Shown: positions 1-9,146, counted from the first letter of the stretch. The stretch is 64,000 nucleotides of DNA from JBFMEX01 sp040752215 (GCA_040752215.1 JBFMEX010000053.1:112177-176176), one strand, 5' to 3'. Translations and numbers: made by a program. Notes: generated by a model from the sequence alone, not told the origin.

Positions 1-1500
1 CTCGCCGCGGCCGATGCCGGTGCCGAGCGCGGTGATGAGGGTGCCGATCTCCTGGCTGGACAGCATCTTGTCCTTGCGCGCGCGCTCGACGTTGAGGATT
101 TTGCCGCGGATCGGCAGCACCGCCTGGAACTCGCGGTTGCGTGCCTGCTTGGCCGAGCCGCCGGCCGAATCGCCCTCGACGATGAACATCTCGGTGTTGG
201 CCGGGTTGCGGTCCTGGCACTCGGCGAGCTTGCCCGGCAGGTTGGCCATATCGAGTGCGCCCTCGCGCCGCGTCAGCTCGCGTGCCTTCCTCGCCGCCTC
301 GCGCGCCAGCGCCGCTTCGACGATCTTGCCGACGATGACCTTGGCATCCTTCGGGTGCTCCTCGAACCACGCCGAAAGCTGGTCGCCAACCACCGTCTCG
401 ACCACCGGCTTGACCTCGGAGGAGACGAGCTTGTCCTTCGTCTGACTGGAGAACTTGGGATCCGGCACCTTGACCGAGAGCACGCAGGTCAATCCCTCGC
501 GTGCGTCATCGCCGGTCAGCGAGACCTTCTCCTTCTTGGCGATGCCGCTCTCCTCGGCATACTTGTTGATGATGCGCGTCAGCGCTCCTCGGAAGCCGGC
601 GAGATGGGTGCCGCCGTCGCGCTGCGGAATGTTGTTGGTGAAGCACAGCACGTTCTCGTGGTAGCTGTCGTTCCACCATAGCGCGACCTCGATGCCGATG
701 CCGTCGCGCTCGCCGCCGAGCATGATCGGATCGGTGACGAGGGGATGCTTGGAGCGGTCGAGATAGCGCACGAATGCGCCAAGGCCGCCCTCATACACCA
801 TCTCCTCGACGCGTCGGTCGGCATGGCGCGCATCCTCCAGCACCACCCTGACGCCCGAGTTCAGGAACGCCAGCTCGCGTAGGCGGTGCTCCAACGTCTC
901 GTAGTTGAACTCGGTTACGTTGTGGAACGTCTCGAGGCTCGGCGTGAAGGTGACCTCGGTGCCGCGTTTGCCCTCGGCCGCCGGCCCAATGACCTTGAGC
1001 GGCGCCTCGGCGACGCCGTGGCGGAAGCGCACGAAGTGCTCATGGCCCTCCCGCCAGATCTTGAGATCGAGCACGGTCGAGAGCGCGTTGACGACCGAGA
1101 CGCCGACGCCATGCAGGCCGCCCGACACCTTGTAGGGATTGTCGTCGTCGCCTTCGCCGAACTTGCCGCCGGCGTGCAGCTGCGTCATCACGACTTCGGC
1201 CGCCGAGACGCCTTCCTCCGGGTGGATGTCGACCGGGATGCCGCGGCCGTTGTCGGAGACGGTGCACGAGCCGTCGGGGTTGAGGACGACGCGTACCTCG
1301 CTGGCGAATCCGGCCAGCGCCTCGTCGATGGCGTTGTCGACAACCTCGTAGACCATGTGGTGCAGGCCCGAACCATCGTCGGTATCGCCGATGTACATGC
1401 CGGGGCGCTTGCGCACCGCGTCGAGCCCCTTCAGCACCTTGATCTTCTCGGCGCCGTAGCTCTCGGCGCCGGCGTGCTTCTTGGCTGGGCTCGCGCTCAT
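1..1500 (-). CDS. gyrB: DNA gyrase subunit B (3' end cut by window edge)
   Basis: GyrB is the ATP-hydrolysing subunit of DNA gyrase, which with GyrA introduces negative supercoils. The first 500 codons are present; about 300 more are expected beyond position 1. The N-terminal GHKL ATPase fold is seen in EVVDNAIDEA (residues 52-61, with the Mg-binding Asn56) and in GLHGVGVSVVNAL (the ATP lid). The TOPRIM nucleotidyl motif EGDSAGGSAKQ starts at residue 442, followed by LPIRGKILNVE. The ATG at 1500 begins a typical GyrB N-terminus ending in RPGMYIGD near residue 38. It lies downstream of recF in the dnaA-dnaN-recF-gyrB order but is separated by 141 nt that carry a likely promoter of its own. Confidence 0.98.
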   Translation of the reverse strand, partial: MSASPAKKHAGAESYGAEKIKVLKGLDAVRKRPGMYIGDTDDGSGLHHMVYEVVDNAIDEALAGFASEVRVVLNPDGSCTVSDNGRGIPVDIHPEEGVSAAEVVMTQLHAGGKFGEGDDDNPYKVSGGLHGVGVSVVNALSTVLDLKIWREGHEHFVRFRHGVAEAPLKVIGPAAEGKRGTEVTFTPSLETFHNVTEFNYETLEHRLRELAFLNSGVRVVLEDARHADRRVEEMVYEGGLGAFVRYLDRSKHPLVTDPIMLGGERDGIGIEVALWWNDSYHENVLCFTNNIPQRDGGTHLAGFRGALTRIINKYAEESGIAKKEKVSLTGDDAREGLTCVLSVKVPDPKFSSQTKDKLVSSEVKPVVETVVGDQLSAWFEEHPKDAKVIVGKIVEAALAREAARKARELTRREGALDMANLPGKLAECQDRNPANTEMFIVEGDSAGGSAKQARNREFQAVLPIRGKILNVERARKDKMLSSQEIGTLITALGTGIGRGE

Positions 1501-1538
1501 CCGGGGACGGTCCTTCGTTGTTGTCTCGATTGATTTTT

Positions 1539-1547
1539 AGTATACCA
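1539..1547 (-). promoter_or_regulatory. Predicted gyrB promoter (extended -10)
   Basis: Read on the minus strand, the 141-nt recF-gyrB gap contains TGG-TATACT, an extended -10 element, followed by an A-rich start region about 35-40 nt before the gyrB ATG. No good -35 hexamer is seen at 16-18 nt, as is common for extended -10 promoters. This would allow gyrB to be expressed independently of recF. Confidence 0.4.
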
Positions 1548-1641
1548 CGAAACTGCCCGTAGAAGCCGAAAAACAGCTCCGATCCGGACCTCGTCCAGCG
1601 CAAAAAATCACTTGCAGTGCATCAGCTTAGAGGCCCACCCG

Positions 1642-2826
1642 TCACCGCTCCGGCGTGACGCGGCCTTCCTCAACGCGCCAGAACCGCGCGCGGCCGACGA
1701 GCGGCTCGAAGGCGACAGTGTCGGTGCCCGTCATCCATGCCTGCGCGCCGAGCCGGATCAGCTCGGCATAGAGCCCGGCGCGGCGCTCGACGTCGAGGTG
1801 GGCGCTGACCTCGTCGAGCAGCAGGATCGGCGCGGTGCCATCCTGGCGCGCCGTCACCAGCTCGGCATGCGCCAGCACGAGACCGATCAGCAGCGCCTTC
1901 TGCTCGCCGGTCGAGGCGAGTCGCGCCGGCATGCCCTTCGGGCCGTGGCCGACCACGAGATCCGAGCGGTGCGGCCCCTCGAGCGTGCGTCCGGCCGCCC
2001 GGTCGCGCTCGCGCGTGCGCCGCAGCCGGGCGAGGTATGCATCCTCGACGTCCACCGCCGGGTGTAGTGCGAGCTCCGCCTCGAGCGTTCCCTCGAGCGC
2101 GATTGTTGCCCACGGAAACGGTCCCTCGCCGTCGCGGGCGCGGCGCGCGGCGATGATGCCGGCCAGCGCGCCGACCGCCTCGGCACGTGCCGCCGCGATC
2201 GCCACACCGGTTTCGGCGATGATGATCTCGAAGCCTTCGAGGCGCGCGTTCTCGGCAACGCCGTCGGCGAGCAGGCGGTTGCGGCTCTGCATGGCGCGCT
2301 CGAAACGGCCGGCACGGGTGCGGTAGCTCGGATCGAAGCAGAGGATCAGCCGATCGAGAAAGCGGCGGCGCTCGGTGGCGGGTCCGGTGAAGAGGCCGTC
2401 CATGGCCGGGATCACCCACACCATCTCGACGTAGTCGGCGAGCGCGCCCGAGCCCGACTGCGGCTCGCCGTCGATGCGCACGATGCGCGCCTTCCGATCG
2501 CTCGCGCCGCCGGCCTTGAGACCGGTGCCGATCTCGACCGCGCCGAAGGGGGTGTGCACTCGGGCCGCCACCGCCCAGCCGCCGCCGCCACCGGCCGCTG
2601 CAAGATCTCCGAACGGCGCGCGGCGCAGCCCCTGGCCGGGAGCGATAAGCGACAGCGCCTCGAGCAGGTTGGTCTTGCCGGCGCCATTGGGCCCGACGAG
2701 GACCACCGGCTCCGGCCCGGCTTCGAGGGTCACGCGCTCGTAATTGCGGAATCGCTCGAGCGTCAGGCGCTCGACCCACAGGCGAGACGAGGTGGCGGCG
2801 CGCGGCAGCGGTGCAGCTTCAGGCAA
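1642..2826 (-). CDS. recF: DNA replication and repair protein RecF
   Basis: RecF is an SMC/ABC-like ATPase that loads RecA at single-strand gaps together with RecO and RecR. The protein (394 aa) has the Walker A motif GPNGAGKTN near residue 49, the family N-terminal signature LTLERFRNYE, and a C-terminal Walker B region LLLDEVSAHLD. The chosen start is a TTG at 2826 with a weak upstream GGAGT; no ATG or GTG lies between it and the conserved LWVERLTLERF segment. It follows dnaN after a 119-nt gap in which I see no other gene. Confidence 0.95.
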   Translation of the reverse strand: MPEAAPLPRAATSSRLWVERLTLERFRNYERVTLEAGPEPVVLVGPNGAGKTNLLEALSLIAPGQGLRRAPFGDLAAAGGGGGWAVAARVHTPFGAVEIGTGLKAGGASDRKARIVRIDGEPQSGSGALADYVEMVWVIPAMDGLFTGPATERRRFLDRLILCFDPSYRTRAGRFERAMQSRNRLLADGVAENARLEGFEIIIAETGVAIAAARAEAVGALAGIIAARRARDGEGPFPWATIALEGTLEAELALHPAVDVEDAYLARLRRTRERDRAAGRTLEGPHRSDLVVGHGPKGMPARLASTGEQKALLIGLVLAHAELVTARQDGTAPILLLDEVSAHLDVERRAGLYAELIRLGAQAWMTGTDTVAFEPLVGRARFWRVEEGRVTPER

Positions 2827-2945
2827 ATTCGTGGCGGACTCCGATCAGCGTGTCGCCTCCGGGCGGCACGCGCAGCCTCAAACGCGCTCGCCTGCGATTG
2901 GCCCGACAAGGGCGCGCTTCCACATCGGAGTAGCGCGCGCCCACC

Positions 2946-4064
2946 TCAAACCCGCATCGGCATCAGCACGTAGAGCGCGGCGTTGTCGGCGGTGTCGGTT
3001 ACCATCGTCGGCGAGCCGGGATCGGCGAGCATGAAGCGCGCCTCCTCGCCCTCGAGCTGTCCGGCGATGTCGAGCAGGTAGCGGGCGTTGAAGCCGATCT
3101 CCAGCGGCGCCGCGCCGTAGCTGACGCCGATCTCCTCGGTAGCGCTGCCGCCCTCGGGATTGTTGACCGAGAGTACCAGCTTGTCGGGGCCGATATTGAG
3201 CTTGACCGCGCGGCCACGCTCGCTGGCGATCGTCGACACGCGGTCGACGGCGCTCATGAACTCGGCGTTCGGTACCTTCAGCTCCTTGTCGTTCGACTGC
3301 GGGATGACGCGGCCATAGTCGGGGAACGTGCCGTCGATCAATTTGGAGGTCAGAGTCACGGTGCCGATCTCGAAGCGGATGCGCGAGGGGCTGACGCCGA
3401 CCCGGATCGCATCCGAGCTGCCCTCGATCAGCCGGTGCAGCTCGTGCACCGTCTTGCGCGGGATGATGACGCCCGGCATGCCGGCGGCGCCTTTCGGCTG
3501 CTCCAGCTCGACCTGCGCCAGGCGGTGACCGTCGGTGGCGACCGCGCGTAGTGTCGGCTGCCTCGCCTTTTCGGCGGTGTGGAGATAAATACCGTTCAGG
3601 TAATAGCGCGTTTCCTCGGTGGAGATCGCGAAGCGGGTCTTCTCGATCAGCCGCTTCAAGTCCCCGGCGCCGATCTCGAAGGCGTGGCCGAGGTCGCCGG
3701 CGGCGAGATCGGGAAAGTCCTCGGCCGGCAGCGTCTGCAGGGCGAACCGTGCCTGGCCGGCAGTCAGCGTCAGGCGCTCCTTGGCGGGGTCGAGCTTCAG
3801 CTCGACCTCGAGGCCATCGGGTAGCTTGCGGACGATGTCGTGGAGGATGTGGGCCGGCACTGTCACCGCGCCCGGCGTCTGGACGTCGGCGGCGACGCTC
3901 TCGATCACCTCGCGCTCGAGGTCGGTGGCCTTGAAGCTGAGCCCGTCCGCGGTGGCGCGGAGCAGCACGTTGGACAGGATCGGGATCGTGGTGCGTCGCT
4001 CGACCACGCTGGTCACATGCCCCAGTGCCCTCAGAAGCTCGCTTCGCTCGATTACCAGCCGCAT
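2946..4064 (-). CDS. dnaN: DNA polymerase III subunit beta (sliding clamp)
   Basis: DnaN forms the dimeric ring clamp that tethers DNA polymerase III and many repair proteins to DNA. The 372-aa product has the usual clamp length and the conserved beginning MRLVIERSELLRALGHVTSV and the C-terminal hydrophobic-cleft ending YVLMPMRV. The ATG at 4064 is preceded by GAGGA at a good distance. An open frame continues upstream to 4202, but that extension is Arg/Gly-rich low-complexity sequence and unlike DnaN. It lies between dnaA and recF. A terminator after dnaA suggests dnaN has its own promoter in the 325-nt gap, but I could not identify convincing hexamers. Confidence 0.97.
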   Translation of the reverse strand: MRLVIERSELLRALGHVTSVVERRTTIPILSNVLLRATADGLSFKATDLEREVIESVAADVQTPGAVTVPAHILHDIVRKLPDGLEVELKLDPAKERLTLTAGQARFALQTLPAEDFPDLAAGDLGHAFEIGAGDLKRLIEKTRFAISTEETRYYLNGIYLHTAEKARQPTLRAVATDGHRLAQVELEQPKGAAGMPGVIIPRKTVHELHRLIEGSSDAIRVGVSPSRIRFEIGTVTLTSKLIDGTFPDYGRVIPQSNDKELKVPNAEFMSAVDRVSTIASERGRAVKLNIGPDKLVLSVNNPEGGSATEEIGVSYGAAPLEIGFNARYLLDIAGQLEGEEARFMLADPGSPTMVTDTADNAALYVLMPMRV

Positions 4065-4266
4065 GGCATCCGTTCCTCGACCGTCACCGGCGCGCCCACG
4101 GCCCACCGCCCCTCGACCCGATCCCGTCATCCCTCGATCCCGGTCCGGGACAGAGGGCGAACTCAACGCCTTGCAGGGAAGGAATCGGAAAGGGGCCGTC
4201 AATTGACCCTATGCAGCGCGGTTTTTCAAGGGGTGAACGCGCCCGCCCACCCCACGAGCGGGCCTG

Positions 4267-4304
4267 GACAAAAACAGGAGCGGCGCCGTTTCGGGCGCCG
4301 CTCC
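4267..4304 (-). terminator. Intrinsic terminator after dnaA
   Basis: In the 325-nt dnaA-dnaN gap an 11-bp perfect GC-rich stem (arms 4277-4287 and 4294-4304, 6-nt loop) is followed on the minus strand by TGTTTTTGTCC. This is a textbook rho-independent terminator about 90 nt after the dnaA stop codon. It implies that dnaA and dnaN are at least partly separate transcription units. The rest of the gap (4065-4266) holds nothing else I can support. Confidence 0.8.
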
Positions 4305-4389
4305 CCCCCGCTGCGAGCCCACTGCCAATCCCGCCTTTGGATGACAGTGGGCCCGTTGTCTCGTGGCAGGCCCGATGCCCACCGCAGCC

Positions 4390-5916
4390 TCAGTGCGTCA
4401 GCAGCTTTTTCAGCTCGTCGAGCTCATCGCGCAGGCGCGGATTGTCGGCCAGCTCGCCTTCGATCTTGCGAATCGCGTGCAATACGGTCGTGTGATCGCG
4501 ATTACCGAAGCGCCGGCCGATCTCCGGCAGCGAGCGCGCGGTCAGCTGCTTCGCCAGGTACATGCCGATCTGGCGCGGCCACACGACCGAACGGTGGCGG
4601 CGTTGCGAGAGGAGGTCGCCCTTCGACACGCCGAAGTGACGCGAGACAATGCGCAGGATGTCCTCGATCTTGATCCGCCTCGGCTCGATGCCATGGGAGA
4701 GATCGCGAACCACCGTCTCGGCGACGTCGAGCGTGATCGGCATGCGCATGTGGTGCCACTTGGCGTAGAGGTGCGTCACCGCACCTTCGAGCTCGCGGCC
4801 GTTCTCGGTCAGCCGCTCGGCGAGCAGGGTGACGATCTCGGGGGCCAGATCGAACGAGGGATCGCCGGCGCGCCGCTCGGCAATACGCTGCTCCAGCACG
4901 CGCACCCTGAGCTCGTGGTCGAGCCCGCCGAGCTCGGTGACGAGGCCGCGCTGGAGGCGCGAGCGCATGCGCTCGTTCAACCGGTCGATATGGTTCGGCG
5001 GCCGGGCCGAAGCGACGACGACCTGACGCCCGCCGTCGAGCAGAGCGTTGATGATGTGGTCGAACTCCTGCTCGGTGCGCTCGCCGTGCATGAACTCGAG
5101 ATCGTCGATCAGCAGCATGTCGATGGAGCGGAAGCGCTCCTTGAACGACGTCGGATCCTGGCTGCGGATCGCCTCGACGAACTGATAGCGGAAGCGCTCG
5201 GCGGTGAGATAGAGCACCTGCGCGTCCTCGGCGCGACGCTTCACCTCCCAGGCGATGGCCTGCAGCAGATGGGTCTTGCCGAGCCCGACCGAGGAGTGGA
5301 TGTAGAGCGGATTGAAGCCCGGCTTGCCGCTCATCACGGTCTCGGCGACCTGGGTCGCGCCGGCGTGCGCCATGCGGTTCGGCGCACCGACGACGAAGCT
5401 GTCGAACGTATAGCGCGGATCGAGCGGCGAGCCCTCGAGACCGCCGGCCTGCGTGCGAGCCATCGTCGGCGCCTGGACGCGGATCGGGGCCGGACGCTCG
5501 GACGAGTTCTCGCCTGTTCGCGGCCCGGCGAGATGGGACTGATCGCGCGGCGGCTGCGTGTCGCTCGGTTGGATCGGCGCGCGCTGTACCGCGTTGCCCG
5601 GCTGGCGCAGCACCACCTCGACGCGCTCGGCGCCCTTGAACTCGGCCTGACAGCAGAGCAGGAGGTCGTCGGCGTAGTGGGACTGGATCCAGTTGCAGAG
5701 GAACTTCACCGGCACCGACACGCGAACCGTGGTGCCATCGAAGGCGTCGAACTCCATCGCGTTGAACCAGCTCGTGAACACATCCTCGCCGAGACGCGTT
5801 CTCAGCAGGGCGCGCGCCTTCTGCCCCTGGCCGTCCTTGAGACGCGGCGTCGCCGTGCGAGCGTCCGCACCAGTGCCTAAGGGAGCCGCTGCCCCCACCT
5901 TCTCGATCGTCTGCAT
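4390..5916 (-). CDS. dnaA: Chromosomal replication initiator DnaA
   Basis: DnaA is the AAA+ initiator that binds 9-mer DnaA boxes and melts the origin. The 508-aa protein shows the N-terminal DnaB-interaction domain (about 28-105), a proline-rich linker (110-165), the AAA+ domain with Walker A GLGKTHLL (from residue 211) and Walker B LLIDDLEF (268-275), and the C-terminal DNA-binding signature NRDHTTV near residue 472. The ATG at 5916 has a GCGGGGG ribosome-binding site just upstream; a GTG at 5931 would add five residues but lacks such a site. It is first of the dnaA-dnaN-recF-gyrB series. DnaA-box-like sites and GANTC sites lie upstream, beyond the rhodanese gene. Confidence 0.97.
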   Translation of the reverse strand: MQTIEKVGAAAPLGTGADARTATPRLKDGQGQKARALLRTRLGEDVFTSWFNAMEFDAFDGTTVRVSVPVKFLCNWIQSHYADDLLLCCQAEFKGAERVEVVLRQPGNAVQRAPIQPSDTQPPRDQSHLAGPRTGENSSERPAPIRVQAPTMARTQAGGLEGSPLDPRYTFDSFVVGAPNRMAHAGATQVAETVMSGKPGFNPLYIHSSVGLGKTHLLQAIAWEVKRRAEDAQVLYLTAERFRYQFVEAIRSQDPTSFKERFRSIDMLLIDDLEFMHGERTEQEFDHIINALLDGGRQVVVASARPPNHIDRLNERMRSRLQRGLVTELGGLDHELRVRVLEQRIAERRAGDPSFDLAPEIVTLLAERLTENGRELEGAVTHLYAKWHHMRMPITLDVAETVVRDLSHGIEPRRIKIEDILRIVSRHFGVSKGDLLSQRRHRSVVWPRQIGMYLAKQLTARSLPEIGRRFGNRDHTTVLHAIRKIEGELADNPRLRDELDELKKLLTH

Positions 5917-6040
5917 GTTGTGCCCCCGCACCAGAACAAGATAAAGACCGGGCCCTCACCCAACCGAGCCATCGGGAACGCGCCACCGTCCGCTACGGCG
6001 ATTTGGCGCTCCTTTCGACCCGGCTTCACGAAACGGGTGC

Positions 6041-6484
6041 CTAACCCTGCACCCAAGGGAGCCCGGCCACCTTCCAGCCGGACACCCGCCCTCTGTGACG
6101 ATGGGCATCGAGCGGTCCCTCGAAACCCTCCGTCACGTTGCGGCAGCGCGCATAGCCCGCTGCCACCATCACCTCCGCCGCCATGCGGCTTCGGCCACCC
6201 GACCGGCAGATGAAGAAAAGCTCCGCACTCCTCTCGACGCCTGCGCTGTCCAGTATCGTCTGCAGCCTGGCCGCGAAATCGGGGTCGATCCTGCGGTCCG
6301 GGAAGTTCTGCCACTCCAACAGCACCACCTGCTTGCCGAGGCTCGAGATGTCCGGAAGCCCGACATAGGCCCATTCCGCTCGCGTCCGCACGTCGATCAG
6401 AACGGAGCCCGGGTCGGTCTCGAGACGGGACCAGACGTCGAGGACGCTCACATCCTCGACCCTGACACCCTCACGCGAGCCCAC
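6041..6484 (-). CDS. Rhodanese-like sulfurtransferase domain protein
   Basis: This is a single-domain rhodanese (147 aa), a family that carries persulfide sulfur on a catalytic cysteine. The active-site loop ICRSGGRS places the nucleophile at Cys93, and VLIDVRTRAEWAYVG (28-42) is the family's CH2A-like motif, here without its His. The GTG start at 6484 is supported by a strong GGAGGGG site 6 nt upstream. It is in line with dnaA and 124 nt before it, so it may be co-transcribed. The physiological sulfur acceptor cannot be inferred from sequence. Confidence 0.85.
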   Translation of the reverse strand: MGSREGVRVEDVSVLDVWSRLETDPGSVLIDVRTRAEWAYVGLPDISSLGKQVVLLEWQNFPDRRIDPDFAARLQTILDSAGVERSAELFFICRSGGRSRMAAEVMVAAGYARCRNVTEGFEGPLDAHRHRGRVSGWKVAGLPWVQG

Positions 6485-7121
6485 TCCAACCCCTCCAAGA
6501 GCCGGGCCGACCTCGAGTCGGCTCAGGGAGCCGAACCGACGCGACCTGGATATTCATCCAGTCTTCCGACGCGATACAGACGGGCCGCTGGGTCGATCCA
6601 GCAAGAAAAGAAGACTTGTCGAGAAATGGCCCAGGATCCAGGGGCGATATACACGACCCAGCCTAGAACTACTGAACCTCGAGCACTCGGATACTCAGCT
6701 ACGCTTCCGAGGACCCCTTCCCGCTGGCCAAGTTAACTAGACCTTAATGGCTCGGACCGCAACCCCCGCCACGAGCGGAGCGGGCATCCCCACGGACTGG
6801 GCCCTGGCTGTGCAAAAGTCTCATGCGAATCCACACCACTGTGGAGAATCCCGTTGAGGCGGATGAAAAAACGGCGCTGATGAATCCGGTCCAGAAAACG
6901 CGAGCGGCGCCTCGTGAAGGGCGCCGCTGTCGATCAATTTTTCTCCTAGGGCCGTCACATCGATCAACTTGGCGGCGGCGTGCGCACCAGCGGTGAACGA
7001 CGAACGATCGTCGAATCCGATGCTTAGTCGATCGTCTTACCGGTCGCGGCGCACCGGCCCTGCCATCCGCCCGTTGCGCAAATGTCACAAATTGGGCGCA
7101 TCTACTAGCGACGGTGTCGGA
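6485..7121. other. Non-coding dnaA-rpsT interval with DnaA-box-like and GANTC sites
   Basis: This 637-nt stretch between the rhodanese gene and rpsT has no supportable gene. Three near-consensus DnaA boxes occur within 40 nt: TGTGCAAAA at 6809-6817 (two mismatches), GAATCCACA at 6827-6835 (two) and TGTGGAGAA at 6840-6848 (one mismatch to TGTGGATAA). GANTC sites, the CcrM methylation target, occur at 6515, 6827, 6846, 6882 and 7013, four of them within 191 nt. Short AT-rich patches lie at 6733-6748 and 6864-6871. This may be an origin or a DnaA/CtrA-type control region. Many alphaproteobacteria have oriC near hemE instead, so the role is uncertain. Confidence 0.35.
6895..6928 (-). terminator. 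GC hairpin with short U-run downstream of rpsT
   Basis: A perfect 9-bp stem (6903-6911 with 6920-6928, 8-nt loop) is followed on the minus strand by CGCGTTTTC. It lies about 190 nt after the rpsT stop and could terminate rpsT transcription before the dnaA side. On the plus strand the same hairpin is followed, after about 9 nt, by ATTTTT, so it could act in both directions. Confidence 0.45.
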
Positions 7122-7388
7122 TTACGCCTTCATCGCCTTGATCTGCGCGGAAAGTCTGGAGATTTTCCGGCTCGCGGTGCGCTTGTGGATAACTCCCTTC
7201 TGGGCCGTACGCGCCAGGACCGGAGCAGCGGCGGCGAGCGCGGAGACCGCCTCGTCCTTCTTGCCGGCCTGGATCGCCTCCTCGACCTTGCGCACCTCGG
7301 TCCGCATGTTCGTGCGGCGCGACTTGTTGATCTCAGTACGGCGCTGCATCTGGCGGGTGGCCTTCTTCGCCGACTTGGTATTCGCCAT
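7122..7388 (-). CDS. rpsT: 30S ribosomal protein S20
   Basis: S20 is a small basic helical protein that binds 16S rRNA early in 30S assembly. The 88-aa product starts MANTKSAKKATRQ, is rich in Lys/Arg, and has the conserved KGVIHKRTASRKISRL segment. Length and start are standard for the family. It is monocistronic in appearance, with a predicted sigma-70 promoter 144-172 nt upstream. rpsT upstream of dnaA is a frequent alphaproteobacterial arrangement. Confidence 0.97.
   Translation of the reverse strand: MANTKSAKKATRQMQRRTEINKSRRTNMRTEVRKVEEAIQAGKKDEAVSALAAAAPVLARTAQKGVIHKRTASRKISRLSAQIKAMKA
7184..7192 (-). promoter_or_regulatory. Perfect DnaA-box sequence inside rpsT
   Basis: TGTGGATAA, the exact complement of the consensus DnaA box TTATCCACA, lies within rpsT where it encodes part of the conserved GVIHK segment. 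Because VIH-K codons can generate this motif by chance, its function is uncertain. Its closeness to the degenerate boxes at 6809-6848 makes it worth noting. Confidence 0.3.
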
Positions 7389-7531
7389 CGTTGCTCGGTT
7401 CCTCTATTGGGCACTGTCGCTGCTCGCCCTCGCACCGCCCCGGCCGCGTGACGCGGCCGACCCGGCTGGCGTGAGGGGAAATACGAGAGCCGCCCGGCGC
7501 GCGAGGCGGCGAGCGGTGTTGTCGTGCCGGT

Positions 7532-7560
7532 CGTATAGCCCCCGGCTTCCCCGGGGTCAA
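7532..7560 (-). promoter_or_regulatory. Predicted sigma-70 promoter of rpsT
   Basis: On the minus strand TTGACC (7560-7555) and TATACG (7537-7532) are separated by exactly 17 nt, a near-consensus housekeeping promoter. Transcription would begin near 7525, giving rpsT a leader of roughly 135 nt. The spacer contains a GC-rich inverted repeat. The remainder of the 284-nt rpsT-MBOAT gap shows no gene. Confidence 0.6.
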
Positions 7561-7672
7561 CGTCCGGCCGCGCAGGAGGCGGCGCCGACCGGCCGGTGCC
7601 ATCCTGACCCGTCGCCGATTGACCTTGCGCCGCTCCTCTACTAACGCTGGCCGCCGCTGGGGGGAGACGCGC

Positions 7673-9049
7673 ATGCTGTTCCAGAGCCAGGTGTTCCTGC
7701 TTGCGTTCCTGCCGCTCACGCTGGCCGGCTGGTACCTGCTGGGGCGGTATGCGGCGGCTCGCGAATGGGTGCTGGTGGCGCTTTCGCTCTGCTTCTACGG
7801 CTGGTGGGACCCTCGCTTCCTGCCGCTGCTCCTCGGCCAGGCGGGCGTGTCGTGGCTGATCGCGGTGACCTACCTTGGAACCGGACGCCGCCACCGCTGG
7901 CTGCTGGTCGCCGGCATGGTCGCCAACCTGATGGTGCTCGGCTTCTTCAAGTACTGGGCATTCCTGGCCGGCAACCTCGCCTCGCTCGCCGGGTTCCATC
8001 TGCCCGAGTGGTCGATCCTGCTGCCGATCGGCATAAGCTTCTTCACGTTCGAGATCATCTCCTACCTGGTCGACCTCGGCTGGCACGGCGCGCCGCGTTA
8101 TCCGCTGCGCCGCTTCCTGCTGTTCGTCGCCTTCTTCCCGCGCCTGATCGCCGGGCCGATCGTGCGCCATCACGAGATCCTGCCGCAGTTCGACCTCGAT
8201 CCCCTCCGCGAGGGGCTGGCCGAGCGGCTCGGCAAGGGGGCCACGCTGCTCGTCATCGGGCTCGCCAAGAAGGTGCTGCTCGCCGACAAGCTGGCGCCGG
8301 TCGCGGATGCCGCATTCGCCGACGCCGCCGGCGGAGCGACGACGTTCGCCGCCGCCTGGTCGGGCGCGCTCGCCTTCACGTTCCAGCTGTTCCTCGATTT
8401 CTCTGCCTACTCGGAGATGGCGATCGGCATCGCGCTGATGCTCGGCCTGCAGCTGCCGCAGAACTTCAACGCTCCCTACGCCGCGGCCGATCTGCGCGAT
8501 TTCTGGCGTCGCTGGCACATGAGCCTGTCGCGCTATCTGCGCGACTACGTCTACATCCCGCTCGGTGGCAGCCGCTCGGGCGCGGCGACGTACCTCCTCG
8601 CGACGATCGTCACCATGGGGCTGTGCGGGCTTTGGCACGGCGCCGGGTGGACGTTCGTCGTGTGGGGCCTGTTGCACGGCGCCGGGCTGATCGTCTGCCG
8701 CGCGTGGCAAGGCCTCGACATGCCGCTGCCATTGCCCGCCGCGTGGACGATCACGATGGGGCTCGTCGTCGCCGGCTGGGTGCTGTTCCGCGCCGACAGC
8801 TTCGCGACAGCCGCGGTCATGCTGCACGCCATGGCCGGACTCGATGGGCTCGGCGGCAAGCTTTCCGGCGCCGCACTGATCGCCGTGGCCGCCGTCGTCT
8901 CGATCTTCGGGCCGACGAGCTACGAGGTGGTCTCGCGCCGGCTGCCGCCGCATCCGGCCCTCGCAGCGGCGGCGGCGTTGGTCGCGGCGATCGTCGTGCT
9001 CGAGGTCGGCAAGGGCCAGCCGCAGTCGTTCATATACTTCCAGTTCTGA
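7673..9049 (+). CDS. MBOAT family O-acyltransferase (AlgI/PatA-like)
   Basis: Membrane-bound O-acyltransferases move acyl groups, usually acetyl, across or within the inner membrane onto polysaccharides or lipids. The 458-aa protein is highly hydrophobic with about ten membrane segments and carries the AlgI signatures FSAYSEMAIGIALMLG, FWRRWHMSLSRYLRDYVYIP and the catalytic-His motif LWHGAGWTF. The ATG at 7673 follows GGGGGGAG; the frame upstream is not conserved. AlgI-type proteins usually work with an SGNH/AlgJ-like periplasmic partner, but none is adjacent. Two small membrane proteins follow instead. The acceptor is unknown. Confidence 0.92.
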   Translation: MLFQSQVFLLAFLPLTLAGWYLLGRYAAAREWVLVALSLCFYGWWDPRFLPLLLGQAGVSWLIAVTYLGTGRRHRWLLVAGMVANLMVLGFFKYWAFLAGNLASLAGFHLPEWSILLPIGISFFTFEIISYLVDLGWHGAPRYPLRRFLLFVAFFPRLIAGPIVRHHEILPQFDLDPLREGLAERLGKGATLLVIGLAKKVLLADKLAPVADAAFADAAGGATTFAAAWSGALAFTFQLFLDFSAYSEMAIGIALMLGLQLPQNFNAPYAAADLRDFWRRWHMSLSRYLRDYVYIPLGGSRSGAATYLLATIVTMGLCGLWHGAGWTFVVWGLLHGAGLIVCRAWQGLDMPLPLPAAWTITMGLVVAGWVLFRADSFATAAVMLHAMAGLDGLGGKLSGAALIAVAAVVSIFGPTSYEVVSRRLPPHPALAAAAALVAAIVVLEVGKGQPQSFIYFQF

Positions 9050-9146
9050 CAGTTCTGAGCTGGCCCGGCGTCGCTCCACGCCAGCCAACCATTTGCAAAC
9101 AGTATAAAATTCGAGCGATCTTCTTAACCGCGGTGCAAACGCTCAT

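Noticed and set aside
7130..9088. A 652-codon minus-strand open frame opposite the MBOAT gene
   Set aside because: It is antisense to a gene with clear MBOAT motifs and shows only charged low-complexity sequence.
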